Source of the DNA: Ophthalmolycus amberensis
Taxonomy: Eukaryota > Chordata > Actinopteri > Perciformes > Zoarcidae
Direction: 5' to 3'
NCBI GenBank assembly: GCA_024529925.1
Contig: JAFEUB010000736.1
Location: 1,066,501 to 1,130,500, forward strand
DNA: 64,000 nt
In this document: piece by piece, positions 20,729 to 33,241 of the stretch
How the letters are laid out: each line of letters begins with the position of its first letter
Numbering within the stretch: the first letter of the stretch is position 1
Translations under genes and position numbers: made by a program
The notes under the pieces: generated by a model
Database searches by the model: none
Told to the model about the DNA's origin: nothing
Seen by the model: only the letters and a program-made list of their open reading frames with translations

Positions 20729-22731
20729 GTATGTAAACAAGTGACGTCTTGTCGATCCTACAGCTGCTACTGCTAGCATTACCGTTGACAGCTTGCAACG
20801 TACAACAGAACAACAGACTTCGGGCACAGTAAGCAAAAACACGCCAACCCTTTCCACACATGATATGGACCTAGAGACGTTGGCAGTAAATACATTATTA
20901 GTTTGGTCGTTTTATTTAAACAAGTTTTTAAATGAACGCAAGTTCACTCAGCTGATCTTGATGCTGTTGTGAAAGGTGACGTGGCCTCATGTCACGATGA
21001 CCCAAAACAGAGTGAACCATAAACACGTGTCATGGAGACCACAACGATCTGTACACTTAAATAAAAGAAGAAGAAGTGGGATGAGTTATGCTGTAATAGT
21101 GGCTGACCACGAGGGGATATCGTGTGCATGCAGGAGTGTTTTCATCGTTAGCTTCACGTCACCCACAGCTAACTAACTTCTGTTTTCAAAGGCTCCCATT
21201 TATGCTGTATGGTTACATTCTTAAATCACGCTATATACATTTTATATCAATATTTCTACACATACTGTATATTTTCTGGAAATCCAATTTAATGTACATT
21301 TATTGACAATAATAATCAGATAAAACAGTTTTGTAGCAGTCTGTTTTGGGCCAATCCAGTAAAACATGCCAAAGGTAATGTCTTCAATTGTTCTTGATAT
21401 TCTTCACTATGACAAAGAAAATGACAAGTAGCAGAAAATACTCTCATTTGAGAAGCTGGAATCAGATAATGTTTGGTTTTATCCACTATTTTAGCCGTAC
21501 ATTGACTGAACTGATTAATCTATTAAATATAAAATTTGATCCGGTTTATTGTTATGCCGATCGACTGATCGATTAATCGACGCGTCGTTTGAAAAATCAA
21601 GGTATTTCATCACATTGATGCAAAACTCCTGTCGATCCGTAACTACCACAAAGCAGTCATGCATAATGGTACTTTAAGTGATGTTGTGGAACATATTCCT
21701 ATATACCCGCTTTGCGTGAGTCTTTTAATGCTGAAATAAATAATACCGAAAACCAGGTTGTCTTTAAGTATTTATTCTCTGCGCAGAGAAGGTTCAATCA
21801 TCACAGCAGAATGCGTACAGTCTCAGTGAGGAAGAACCTCGAAGAAAGTGAACCCGCTTTCTTTATACAGAATCAGCAAAGGTGGAGGCCGATGGCCAAA
21901 GTTACAGACATTACGGTCTCAGACTGAGAGGAACAACAATGAAAAACAAACGGCCAGCAACCAAAACAAGCGTCCCGAAGGCCTTGGCGGTGGAACATCC
22001 TCATACAACACAGTTCGTTATCTTTGTGAACAGGCAAGGGAGAATTCAGGGACACAGTGAAGTTCAACAAAGTTCAGAGAAAAATGACTTCTGCATAAAT
22101 ACAATATACTGAGTAGAAATATATACCACGTAAAAAAATGACCATGACACTGAAGCTCAGTTAATTGGTTGAATCAGGCAGTTGAATTAATCAACAACAC
22201 AATAATACATCCTTTAAAACATCTAAACATTAGTTAAAAAGGGGTAGTTACCTTGGTGTAAATAATAATCCGAAATCTCTTACAGTGACACATGTATATT
22301 ATATATACCACCCACAGCTGCTCTCTATAAACAGATATCTGTATATAAAAGCAGATGTACAATCTGTCTCATAACACCATTCTTGCATCTCATGTTGCTA
22401 ATCCGACTGTAAACAATGGCCGGTGCTCGGAGGAGGAAGTCTTGGCCTGGATATCTGTTGTCCGGATATCCACTGGTTACACTGGAACCCACAGAGCCAG
22501 ACCGATATCCCTAAGATGGCCTCCACAAAACACTTGTGACAGTGGCATACATCTCATCTCGCAATAAACAGAACTGTGCTCTTCAGGCGATCACTATCAC
22601 TTGTTGACTAAGTGCACTGGTTGGTGAAGTCAGTCGGTTCTCTCTCTCTCCTTTGTCTGCTTGGTAAATACTTCTTTTGTTCGGGGACTTCACGTTTTCT
22701 TGTGTTGTTTGTTTCCTTGTATTGTTTTCAG
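20729..22731 (+). other. Inferred 5' UTR intron of the GABARAP-like gene
   Basis: Two kilobases of mostly A/T-rich sequence without recognisable exons. Open frames are under 130 codons and show no family resemblance. If the 5' UTR exon is wrong, this is plain intergenic sequence. Confidence 0.4.
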
Positions 22732-24388
22732 ATGGGCAGTCAGTACCAGCGCTCAGGTGCCACTAGAGGTGAGGAGAGCAGAAGGAGAGAAAGTTCGGGC
22801 CAAGCATCCTGACAAGATACCGGTCAGTATGACATCGCTTCTGGTAACTGGTTGCATTTCAACTGAGTGACCTTCAATCGAAAAAAGCCAGTTCTCCAAA
22901 TAAAAGACTAGATATGAATTTGTATTATTTAAACTGAAATAGTAGTGTGAAGTAATCTGTTGTGGTTTAGATTTTGGCCCACGAACACATTCTTTTCTCT
23001 TGTTAGTGACGACTGAACGTTCTTTCTTTTGAACCAGATCATTGTGGAGCGGTCCACGAGGTCACGAGCTCCTGAGCTGGACAAGAAGAAATACCTCGTG
23101 CCCTCAGAATTAACAGGTGCAACACATAAACCCATTCAAAAGCTTCTCACACCGCGCAATCACCCGCGCTAGGCACCTGTGACTTGGACGAGACCAATTC
23201 AAGTTTGAACGGCCAGCGAACTTTCTGCTGACCAGTCAGTCGCTGTCAGCGATGCGCCTGCCTCCCTCTTCTCTTGCTCTGATCTCTAACGATTCTTACA
23301 GCAGACATTTTGACACGTCATAGCAGGAGAAGCATGGGCGTATTTAATGATGGCTGATTCCACTTGGTGTAATGGTGGTATTGTGCGTGCTAGTTCATCG
23401 TCATTGTTCACTGGGACACTTGAGCCATAATTAATGTTATTAATTCCACCTTATTTCAGTGAAAATTGTTGTTCATAGCTTTCTTTTTTGTCTTTCTGAT
23501 CGAATCTGATTGTAGTTCTTAAAAGTACAGCTGTATTGTGTTCTGTCTCAAGACTGACCAGTGACCTGGTCGTATCCCACACTTGCTTGTTTTCTTTCAA
23601 TGCATCTAAAATGACCCTGGCTGACAATCTCGCTCTCTTTCTTTCCTTCCTTATTTTCAGTGGGCCAGTTGTGCTTTCTGATCCGTCAGCGCGTGTCTTT
23701 GAGACCGGAGGAGGCACTCTTCTTCTTCGTCAACAACTCCCTTCCCCCATCCAGTTCCCCTCTCTCAGCTGTATACGAGGTAACCGCACCCGTCCAGACA
23801 CATGTTTACTCGAAGATCCACCCACACCTCACCAGTACAAACATATTTAGCTATTTGAGTTTGCCTGCTCACGGCTGCAGGAATGCAAAGTTTCAGGTTA
23901 CACACGAAGAAAATGTCATCTTTCCCCTCTTTACACACCAAAGACATCTTACGATGCCAGACAGATCTGCTTAGGCAGCGATGTTGCTTCGCTTTTCTTG
24001 ATCTCACGCATAGTCTGCCAGTAACCACATGCACATAAAAAAAAAAAAAGAGTTCAGACCTAATTATTTGCACAGTCTGAAAATGAAACAAGACGTTTGT
24101 TCCTATTTTGATGTCATCGGATCAAGATTTTGGATAAAAGTTTTTTTTATTCCTGAGTAATCAAATGAAACTGACATAAATGCATTTTTCATGTAAAAAT
24201 AGTAACTTTGTTCAGCTAATAGAGCAGTTTTATGGAGTCGGTGTGTTTGGGTCAGCAGATAAGCACTCTCACGTACGCTTGTGCTGAATTATTCATTTGT
24301 CTCTTGCTTTGTTGTGTTCCAGGAGCACCATGACGAGGACCTGTTTCTCTACATGACCTACAGTAATGAGAGCGTGTACGGTGCCTGA
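22732..24388 (+). CDS. GABARAP-like Atg8-family protein
   Basis: Ubiquitin-like autophagy modifier that is conjugated to phosphatidylethanolamine on phagophore membranes and docks LIR-motif cargo receptors. Four exons: 22732-22822, 23038-23116, 23661-23779, 24323-24388, breaking the protein at the same places as vertebrate GABARAP genes. Diagnostic stretches are EGEKVRAKHPDKIP, IIVERSTRSRAPELDKKKYL, VGQLCFLIRQR, EEALFFFVNNSLPP and EHHDEDLFLYMTYS. The protein ends VYGA, giving the C-terminal Gly that ATG4 exposes. GABARAP rather than LC3 or GATE-16, but which paralogue is not clear. One extra G at 22756/22757 breaks the frame after MGSQYQRS; exon 1 is 91 bases instead of the family's 90. Without it the protein is exactly 117 residues, the usual length. 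Confidence 0.9.
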
Positions 24389-24452
24389 GGGAGGACAAAA
24401 GACTGGAGAAAGACAGAGAGACTGAGAGGAGACAAAGTGAGACTGTCTGAGG

Positions 24453-24786
24453 AATAAAGAGTTAAGGCTGTTTGTAATGCATTACTCTGCTATTATTCTC
24501 TATATTAGTTTTGATGAGCAACTACAGTACATGGTGGAAGAAAGGCTTCACACAAGGCAGAGGGGTCGCTGGGAGGGTTTACCTTCGTCAGTATTTCGGA
24601 ATGAGCGAAATGCATTTCAGTACATTTCAAGTTGTTAATTGCTTACTTGGTGAAAGAAGAGGAAGGATAAAAAAAAGAATGAAGTTATTGAAATTATGTT
24701 GAGAGCTCTCAAAATCTTTCTCAGTCATCTGTATTTAATGCAAATAGTTTTCTTTTTTTTGTAAATTAACTTTTGTGGGAAATAAA
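24453..24786 (+). terminator. GABARAP-like gene 3' UTR with two AATAAA signals
   Basis: AATAAA occurs at 24453-24458 and at 24781-24786 after the stop codon at 24388, so both short and long 3' ends are possible. Confidence 0.55.
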
Positions 24787-24799
24787 GATGAAAATGCAA

Positions 24800-25281
24800 A
24801 GTTTGTTTTTGTGTCTCCATCTGTCTCACTGGCGGTTTTAGACATCAATAGAAGTAGACAAATTTTAATTATAGATCATTTTCTTTCAAAGTTTATATTG
24901 CACTTTTAGAGTACAGTTGCGCCTTTTGAATCACATCACACAGTAAAATGCTTAAAAAGCACATTGAGATACACACCAACGCCTTCCCACACAGCCACTT
25001 GAATACTTAACATGTGGTTTAGAGGAAGCAGAGAGACAGAGGAGAAATCTTCATGGGGAAGTGTTCTGTCTTTACCGATTACATGAGTCATACTCGCTGG
25101 ACACTTATAGGTCTGGGAGAATTTGTGGGTTTTATTTTGTCAAACAAAAAAATATTGACACATTTCCCCTGCATTGGCGTCTGCATGACAACAGGTTACA
25201 TAACTAAATTGTCAGTTGAATAGCCGAGTCTGAAAGACTTTCCCGGCAAATTGAAAGTTAGCGAAATAGAAGAGAGGAGCC
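24800..25281 (+). other. Intergenic and 5' region of the lectin receptor gene
   Basis: Short spacer between the GABARAP-like 3' end and the upstream first coding exon of the lectin gene. No clear promoter motif is identified. Confidence 0.5.
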
Positions 25282-28200
25282 ATGGAGATGCAGGACATCG
25301 CTAAAGAGAGGGAAAGAAGCAAAGAAGATGAAGGAGCAAGTGAACCGATGCTGGAGGTCAAAATTGAAGGTTTGAATTAAACTTATTTGTTATCTATAAA
25401 TGTATCTGTATATCTACATATAAACTTAAAGTTATGCATGCACCTTATTAGTGTTGTTTCACAAAAATGTTTTATTTTACATATTTGGAAAAAGTAGAAT
25501 GAAACGAGCATACACATTTTTTTTTTTTACTTAAGAGCTAATTTCAGATGGTTTATTTCTGTTAAAATATGTCTGTCTGTGTTTTTGTCTCACTTTAGAG
25601 GAAGCAGAAACAGACCACTACGCTAAACTACAAAGTGAATCTGAGGACATCTATTCGGAAGCTGTACATGGAGGCACTCCAGTTAAAACAAGATCAGGTA
25701 AACTTTATTAATAATGTAAAAAATAAAAATAAAATCAGGTCCTTTATTTAATGTACAGCTGAAACGCCCCAAAACAGCATCTTTCAGCATGCATTTAAGC
25801 AGGCCTGCCTGTCTTTATGAAAAAATAAAAGGTCTTTATGGTTCTTCCATAACACATTGTTTTAACACAGCTTCATCAAATAATTCACTCATATTTTAAT
25901 TTAAATTTAAAGTAAAAAAACAACATTTCAGGCTGTTTTATCAACTTTCCTAAATTGCAGAGTATTCCGGTAAGTGTCTTCGTCATCCGTGTTACTGTAC
26001 TGTACGGTCTATAATCAACCATAAACATTACAGTGAGAATGTCTGCTATGGTTTGATTGTTATGGCTTTAGAGATACCGGCTGTAGAGCTCCGACATTGT
26101 TTAATTCAACAGCTTTTCAATTCCTGTTAGGAAGCCAATCAACTTAAAAAGCCGTAACAATATGTAAAGAAGAAAAATGTGTATTTTTACTACATCTTTC
26201 ATGAATACCATCCCCAAAAGGCTTAGTTTGAATTATTTCAGAAAAACTATAAAATCCTCAACTTTATTTTTTCACAATTTTATGAAAAAGATATTTGTTA
26301 GTACTGTATATTTGCAGCACAGCATAACAACAAAGCTAACATTTAGCTGAAGTTGCTGCAATTAATGATTATTTTTTATTCTCAATTAATCTGCTGATTA
26401 TTTCTTTTCAATTAATTAATTGCGAGGTCTATATGAAGTCCACAAATGGTAAAAAAATGCACACCACAATTTTCCAGAGCCCAAGTTGACATTATTAAAA
26501 TTGTTTGTTTTGTCCAAACAGCCCACAAGCCAAAGATGTTCAGTTTACCATCACAGAAGAGCATTTCTGCTCAAAGGTTACTCAAATTATTAATTATTAA
26601 ATTGGTTGGCTGATCTGTTTATTCATTTCAAGTATCAGTATTTGCCTAAGATTTATTCTTCATTCTTGTAAGTGTTCTACTTACAAAACTGATGGTTAAT
26701 GTTTGTTCAAAGATTGTAATGTGGACATTCACATTAATACACAGACTAATACAATTAGTTTTGTATGCATTAAAAGTTGTTTACATCCTTAATTTTGGTG
26801 AGCATGCGAAAAAAATATCTTTCAACAAAATAGTTATTCATCTCGAGAGCAAGCTCTTAATTATATATGTGAGTATATCTGTAATATAACAACACATGTT
26901 ATGATGCAACACCAATTTTAAAAAAAGAAAGCAACGACAGCGAAATAGCGCAACAGTGTGTACCGTTGAACAACACGCCTCTAATTCTGATAGTTATTAA
27001 CATGCTTAATAAGTAATTGAAGCGCACTCAAGCTACTGCACTATAATTTACTCTCTTTTCTTTGACTCGGTAGAATTACATTTTCGCCCTTTTGTGTACA
27101 AGGAAAATATTATATTTTTGTTCGTATTTTTGAGGTTCAAGAGGCAGCAAGAATCTCTGAAGTGTGTTGAGGGCTGGTAAGTTTCTGTATCAATGGTGAC
27201 TGTGTGTTCTCTCTGTGAACTGTGTCCGACATACACTCGTCTGAAATGACCTCAGAAAACACATCCTATCTGTTGTTTTGGAGAACAGTGTCTTTAGGTA
27301 CTATCTGTCTGTGACTCTCTCACACACTCGTCTTCTTCAACGGCTAAAAGCAGAATTTCTAAAACCAGGGTCCTCTTTGTCGGAACTCTAGACACAAAGA
27401 CCAAAACATTAAATATCCTACATCTTTTACAAAAGCAAACACTTAATTAAAAGCCAAATTAACTCTTCTAAAAATGTTATTTTTGTATCACAACTTAACA
27501 CACAAACACCAACTAAATAGCTCTTTCCACATGTCAACAGCCCATTGATGTGCTAAGTTTAAAACAACTTTGGTATTTCTATATTTACATTGCTGTGAAT
27601 ACTATGAGCAATAGGGAAATATTATTCTCAATAGGTTTTGAATGATGTGTCTAATGCAGATTACCGTGTGTAGTTATTTGCAAAAAGTGTTTTTTAGAAT
27701 TTCCAAAGACAATGTGCTTCTGGTTCATTTAAATGGTCAATAGATACACGAGTTAGTGGTTTCACTAACTGTGCCACAAGTACCGTTTGTTGTGTCGTGG
27801 CAATTGTAAAAAAAAACTGTAAAGGGAGAGACAAAGAGAGATACAGTAAAAGTTTTGGAAATTGAGGGACAAGCCGTGCTCTGTGCTCCGTGAATAACTT
27901 GGGAATCAGTGAATGTCATGCTGCTATGGCAACGAGACAAGGGAGGAGGAGGAGGAGGGGGGCGGGGGCTGTGTCTTAAAACTGCACTCAGACGTGAGTC
28001 AGCAGGAATCGGCAACCGGAGCAGGACGGAGTAAACAAGCCTCATCTCAAATACCGGGACACTTTTCTCCATGTACATCAAATTTTGTCGCAGTTATGGC
28101 GAGGATAAAAAAGATGAAGTCAGTGAGAACTTGTCTCCTGAGTCCAAGTTATCTGTTGAACTGGACGGGGGGAAAGGTAGGCCAGAGCCTTGATGGTGGT

Positions 28201-30517
28201 TTATGTTTGTGCTTATTTTCAAATATCTCTGAAATGATGTTTTCCCCTTTAGGCAAACAGACTGAGGGAAACACACGTGTGTACCGTGCTGCGTGTTTAT
28301 TCCTCACCATAATCTGCCTGGTCCTGCTGCTGGTCATCATTATCCTCAGCATGAAACGTGAGTATCTGCAGCCATGGATCATGTCGGCACTGTAAAAACA
28401 ACACTAGAGTAGATTATTAGTGGACTGTAGGTTTCACCGGCAGTGCAGAAATAATATTTAAAAATGCCAGGATCACTTTTGTTCTATTTTTGCTCATAAC
28501 AGAGAACAATTCGAGATATAAAGTGTGTCTAATTTGCACTGCTGCTGCTGCCTGTGGGCATCATTGTTTTCCCTCACAACTCCTCCCACCGTGCTCTGCT
28601 TTCTAGTCCAAACTGGCTCCACAGTGTGCCCAGAGAGAGCGGAAACTACAGCAGTAGACAGGGGAGGTGCTCGAAGCTGCAGTTATGAGGAGTGCCTGGA
28701 TCTGTTCCCCAACACTCAAGCCCAACGTGAGTGCGATGTCCTTCGTAGAAAACCTTGCACAAGCCAAAAAAACATCAAAATCGAAAGAAAAACAAATGAT
28801 TCTTTCTCAATCACCATGTGTCTGGTGACGGTTCTGCTTTCATAGTCGCCCAAATTGTTTTTTAAGGCGTCAGAGGAAGTTCATGTGCTTGTTTTTAGAG
28901 AAATGAGAAGTTTAATTTAATTCAAAAGGTTGACTTTAATCAGCTTTATTGTTTCCTCTGACAAAAAATAATTTGAGAATGCTATGTGATTACACAAAAA
29001 GGCATACGCACATTCAAAGGTACATGCATGTATGTACAAAATATGGGCAGACATGAAAAGAACAAACCCAAAAGGAATAACAAAGCTAATTGGAGAAGGA
29101 GGAAAGCTCTGCTTCATTATTTGTGCAATGTAGTCCACATTAGTGAACTTTTGTTTTCCTTGCTGGAGAATTGTCTGCACTGATCCCTCTCTCCTGCCAG
29201 ATCTGGGCTGTCGGCAGTGCGCTGACGGGTGGCTGACTTTTGGCCGGTCGTGTTTTTACCTGTCCACCTTCAGGCTGAGCTGGGACAAGAGCCAGAGGAA
29301 CTGCACCGCCAGAGGAGGAACTCTGGCTGTTGTTGCCAGCCGGAAAGTTCAGGTGGAGCTCATATCACCTCCTTCTCTGACCATGAAGTGCAACCAAGCA
29401 GTTCTTTAAAAATGGTGATCATTTTGGTAAATGTCAAAATGGTGCTCTCTCTTCTAGAATTTTCTGACTGAGAAAAGTAAAATGATATTCTGGATCGGGC
29501 TGAGACAAAAAGGACTCACATGGACCTGGGTCGACAACACTGTGCTGCAAGAGAGGTGATGAATGATTGATCGATCGACTAATCATCTTAGCTGTAGCAC
29601 ATTTCATCTTTTTCTTAACTATGTCAGATATTTGGGTTGTAAGGAGTACAATGAGTTAGAAAAGGGGATACATTTATTTGTGTAATTGCGCTTTATGTAT
29701 TTGAAAAATATACTCAGTGGCCAATTAATTAGGTATTGCTGTATAATCACAATACACCAGCTCTGCTGTAAATTCTACTTCTACAAAGATTATGATGTTC
29801 CTTTTGTTTGATTATAATAATGTTTATTACAGTATTGGGTTCATAGTTTAAGGTGGTGCAATAAGCCACGCTATATTATAATACTATAGGGTGCCGGACA
29901 TTAGAAACACATCTGACCATCATATAATCTCAGCGCTAAATACAATTCAATTTACACATTTCCGACGATGTCACCAAAAAAAACCGAAACTTCATGAAGA
30001 CAGATGTAATAGCAGGACTCTTGTTGCAAATTTAAAGTAATTAAAGCAAAAATGCGTACAGAGAGTACAAAAAATCAGGCAGATTAGATGTAAACATGTA
30101 GCAACGAAGACAAACTGACAAAGAACAAAACAACTGGGCTGTTAGTGATTGACTGATTGGGGAAGCGAGAACAGGTGAGCAGGAGGTCTGGTGAGTGCAG
30201 GGCTAACGAGGGACAGGTGAAACGGATCAGAACTGGGGGAAAACACACAAAGGCAGGAAGTGAAGGGATCTGCAATGAGAGGTTAACAAAATAAAAGCAT
30301 GAATGACATGAAAGAAACAAAACAGAGCCTGAGAGCAGAGTGGGACTCCGCGATTACTGTGTGATAGTCAATATTCTTTTCTTTTGTTTGCAGTTACTGG
30401 GCAGAAGCTCCATCAGAGGGGGATTGTGGCATCCTCAGCAAGAAAAGATCACCTGAGAACTGGATCAAAGCTCCCTGCAATTCCGCCTCCTACTTCATCT
30501 GTCAGCTGCAGTTTTGA
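25282..30517 (+). CDS. Type II C-type-lectin-like receptor (NK-receptor/KLR type)
   Basis: Cell-surface receptor with cytoplasmic N-terminus, membrane helix, Cys-bearing stalk and one C-type lectin-like domain. Exons: 25282-25369, 25599-25697, 28253-28357 (helix LTIICLVLLLVIIILSMK, no charged residue inside it), 28607-28726 (stalk, several Cys), 29201-29352, 29458-29555, 30394-30517; all phases close at 261 residues. The tail has YAKL, seven residues, then YSEA. The domain is of long form (CRQC, SCFY, RNC, GDC, APC, FIC) with the WIGL landmark. The sugar/calcium motifs EPN or QPD and WND are absent (APS and NWI in their places), as in mammalian KLR/CLEC2 proteins, so protein ligands are likelier than glycans. 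One NCT glycosylation site. No frameshift. A second first exon at 28071 is listed separately. The orthologue is not assignable by eye. Confidence 0.8.
25698..28070 (+). other. Lectin gene intron 2 and region upstream of the alternative first exon
   Basis: A/T-rich sequence without recognised exons. It ends in a G/A-rich stretch (about 27945-27965, GGAGGAGGAGGAG) just before the alternative first exon, where a second promoter would be expected. Confidence 0.5.
28071..28176 (+). CDS. Alternative first coding exon of the lectin receptor
   Basis: Starts ATG TAC ATC AAA TTT and encodes a 35-residue acidic tail (MYIKFCRSYGEDKKDEVSEN and onward), ending AAAG|GTAGGC in phase 1. That is the phase of the membrane-helix exon at 28253, so it can replace exons 25282-25697 and yield a 234-residue receptor lacking the YAKL-x7-YSEA tail. 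Reading it as an internal exon from the acceptor at 28093 fails on phase. Use as a real first exon is inferred, not shown. Confidence 0.45.
29708..29970. repeat. Dispersed MITE-like repeat, copy 3
   Basis: Opens with TACTCAGTGGCCAATTAATTAGG and closes with GGACATTAGAAACACATCT, the opposite-orientation counterpart seen in this family. It lies in the lectin intron between 29555 and 30394. Related to the copies at 5440-5740 and 6975-7190. Confidence 0.5.
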
Positions 30518-30719
30518 CAGCATATGTCTCTCTTTTTTTAAACAGAGTTATGAGCAAACCAATCCTCTGTCAACAAGCATCAACTCTCCTCCATAACATT
30601 TCAAATCATATCTCTTTCCACTTTAATCAGGAATATCCAGCAAAGAAAGATGATGAAGCTTTTTAGATGATAGTTTTATATTTAACGCTTGAAGAGCTTT
30701 TATATCTGATTGTATTATA

Positions 30720-30724
<5 letters not shown>

Positions 30725-30777
<53 letters not shown>
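30725..30777. repeat. (TA)n microsatellite
   Basis: Near-perfect TA dinucleotide run of about 53 bases just past the lectin stop; it probably lies in the 3' UTR. Confidence 0.95.
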
Positions 30778-30779
<2 letters not shown>

Positions 30780-30935
30780 TTGGTTTAGAATTGTGTTGCC
30801 TAATTTGTATTCTGACATGTCAGTTATGCTTATAAGCACTAATCACTCAGGCTATGTCTTATCTACTGTATGATTCTATTAACTGCTGTCTGACTTTTCC
30901 ACAAATGAGGGCCAGTAAGTTTGTTTCAACAAAGT

Positions 30936-30941
30936 TTTATT
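30936..30941 (-). terminator. trpv6 polyadenylation signal
   Basis: AATAAA on the minus strand about 290 bases past the trpv6 stop codon. Confidence 0.5.
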
Positions 30942-31229
30942 CTCATATAAAAACGTTCATGCAGCTACACAATAAGTTGAATGTCTATGTTTCACTTTAT
31001 TTTAGCTGAGCATATATTACTGCTACACATGTTTTATATTGCTATAAAAATAACACACTCTTCTTTCGCATAATACTGCAGGAACAATTGCACAGTTGAA
31101 TATATAGGCAGATTGAGTCAGTTGAGTCTTCGACTTGCACGTTTGTTCATCGACGCCTTACGTGTACTTCATATGTTCAGGACCGTGAGATGAAGGCCTC
31201 TGGGACTGCTCTTCAGGCAGAATCGCTTC

Positions 31230-33202
31230 CTAAACATATTTAATGTCCTGGTCCTCCTCCGGCTCTTCCTGCTCCATCTCCAGTCCGAAAGCGCTGTGGC
31301 GAATCATGTGCCACCCTCCCAGAGACCTCCTGTTGTTTTTAGGTCTGAGCCTGGGGCTTCCTGAGATGGACCCCTTTGTTGTGTCCGTCTTCTCCGTCTT
31401 CTCCAATCCCTCCTTTTCCTCGTCTTTGGAGAAAGCCTTGACGTAACGCCGCATCTTTTGCAACATTGGGTCATTTCTGTCCTCAACCCTACAAAGAATG
31501 AGAACATCGTCACAGTTGCTTCAAGAGAAATACTCTCACTACTTAAACAATCATAACGATGATTTAAAGGGAGCTTGTGTTATTTAGTTTTACACTCAGG
31601 AAGTTGGAGACAAGTCAAACAGTAGAAGCAAAGATATCCTGACTTTTTGTCCCCCGTATGCCTCAAGAGACACCTACATGTTCCATAATGCAGCTCATTA
31701 GCGTCTTCTGTTGGACTTTCCTCCGTTGCTTCGTAAAAACTCACATCTTTCAAACTCCATGCAGACCTTGTGTTATATTTTTTAATAACATCAGAAAGCA
31801 GAGATAAACTCTGATGACGTTATCAGATTTATTTTCTCAGACTTGAAAAAACTCCACAGAAGACAAAACTGTGTTCACGGGCTGATTAATACTCCCTATG
31901 AGTAGTAAACTAATATGTAAAATCGGTGGAGTGCCCCTTTAATATGCCTTTTGATAAACCACATAATGCAGCATGTGTAAAGCTGTAGTGGTCCTTATGT
32001 ATACGTGGAGGAGGCGGGATAATAATAGATCTGTGAGAGTGAGAGTTGTGTTTCTTACTCACAGCACAACAGGATGTGGCTGCATTACACATTACTACTT
32101 AGACTGTGGTCAGTGGACAATCTTCTTTCTGTATGATTATTTTGAGCAAAAATAGCAAGCCTCAAAAAAGTCAGAGGTCATAATGTTTATTCACGGAAAA
32201 TTTACATTCATTATTTCCATTTTTGCTATTCCAGATAAGGGTGTTTTTGGTGAGTTTAAAGGCTCTGAAAACCTTTTATTTTTCCGCTTTCTTATGATGA
32301 CCGACGGGGTCCCACATGGACACACTATTTTGTACCTCAGTTTCAGAAATTAGTTTTGATCAGGAAAGACATTTTCAGCGGCTTTAAAGCTTTTACTTCT
32401 GTTTCTGTTCCGTCTCACCTGAGATACCAGCGCTCCCTCAGACCGTAGTTGAGCCCACACACCCCGAGCCGAGGCCACAAGCAGCGGGGCAGCTTTCTCT
32501 CCAGCATCAAAGTAGTGGCTACCACCTGTACAACATCATTACAGCTTTTAACCACGGCACACTAATGCATGATTGGTACGTTTCTATGCATTTATGTTCG
32601 TGTCCTTAGATACAAGTCCATATCTGTGTGTGTGTATTACCTGAGTCCTCCAGAGCTCGTCTCTCTCCTGGGCCACCCTCCAGTGTGTGTCACTCATCAT
32701 AGCTATCAGAAGATTGAGCAGGAGGATGTAGGAGACCACAGAGAAGGTGCAGTGCAGCACATGGACGATCGGGGGAGTAGCGATGGTGTGGTCCACAGGC
32801 AGATCTATGAGGCCCACGCTGAGCTCAAACTGGGAGAAGAGGGTGATGGGGAAGGAGCGATATGAAGGAATGGAGTCGGGCTCCTGGGTCATATACACCA
32901 TCCATAGGGCTGAGAAAAAGTGTGTGAGGGAGTAGAAATGTTATCTCATTTCAAGAACTTCTTATATTTTAAGCTTTGTAAGGGTTAAATACTTGTTTGT
33001 ACATGTAACCCAAAATATACTCACAGGTGGAAAAACCAATGAGCACAATGAAACTCAACCACATAAACTTTGTCAGGTCTCCAAATATAATCTAGGGGGA
33101 AATGAGACACATGGTAGGTCAGTCTGGAAACAGGTGAACCTCAAAAACCAAACAACAACTGAATACATCTGCTTCAAAAACATTTTGGTACAGGTGTGTG
33201 TG

Positions 33203-33241
<39 letters not shown>

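Larger units (their letters stand above)
30518..31229. other. Convergent 3' ends of the lectin gene and trpv6
   Basis: Spacer between two tail-to-tail genes. It holds a TA microsatellite and the trpv6 poly(A) signal. No strong plus-strand signal for the lectin gene is seen apart from A/T-rich sequence. Confidence 0.6.

Noticed and set aside
28094..28176. Reading the 28.1 kb exon as an internal lectin exon using the acceptor TTGTCGCAG
   Set aside because: Length of 83 bases breaks the phase between the exons at 25697 and 28253; a first exon starting at 28071 fits.
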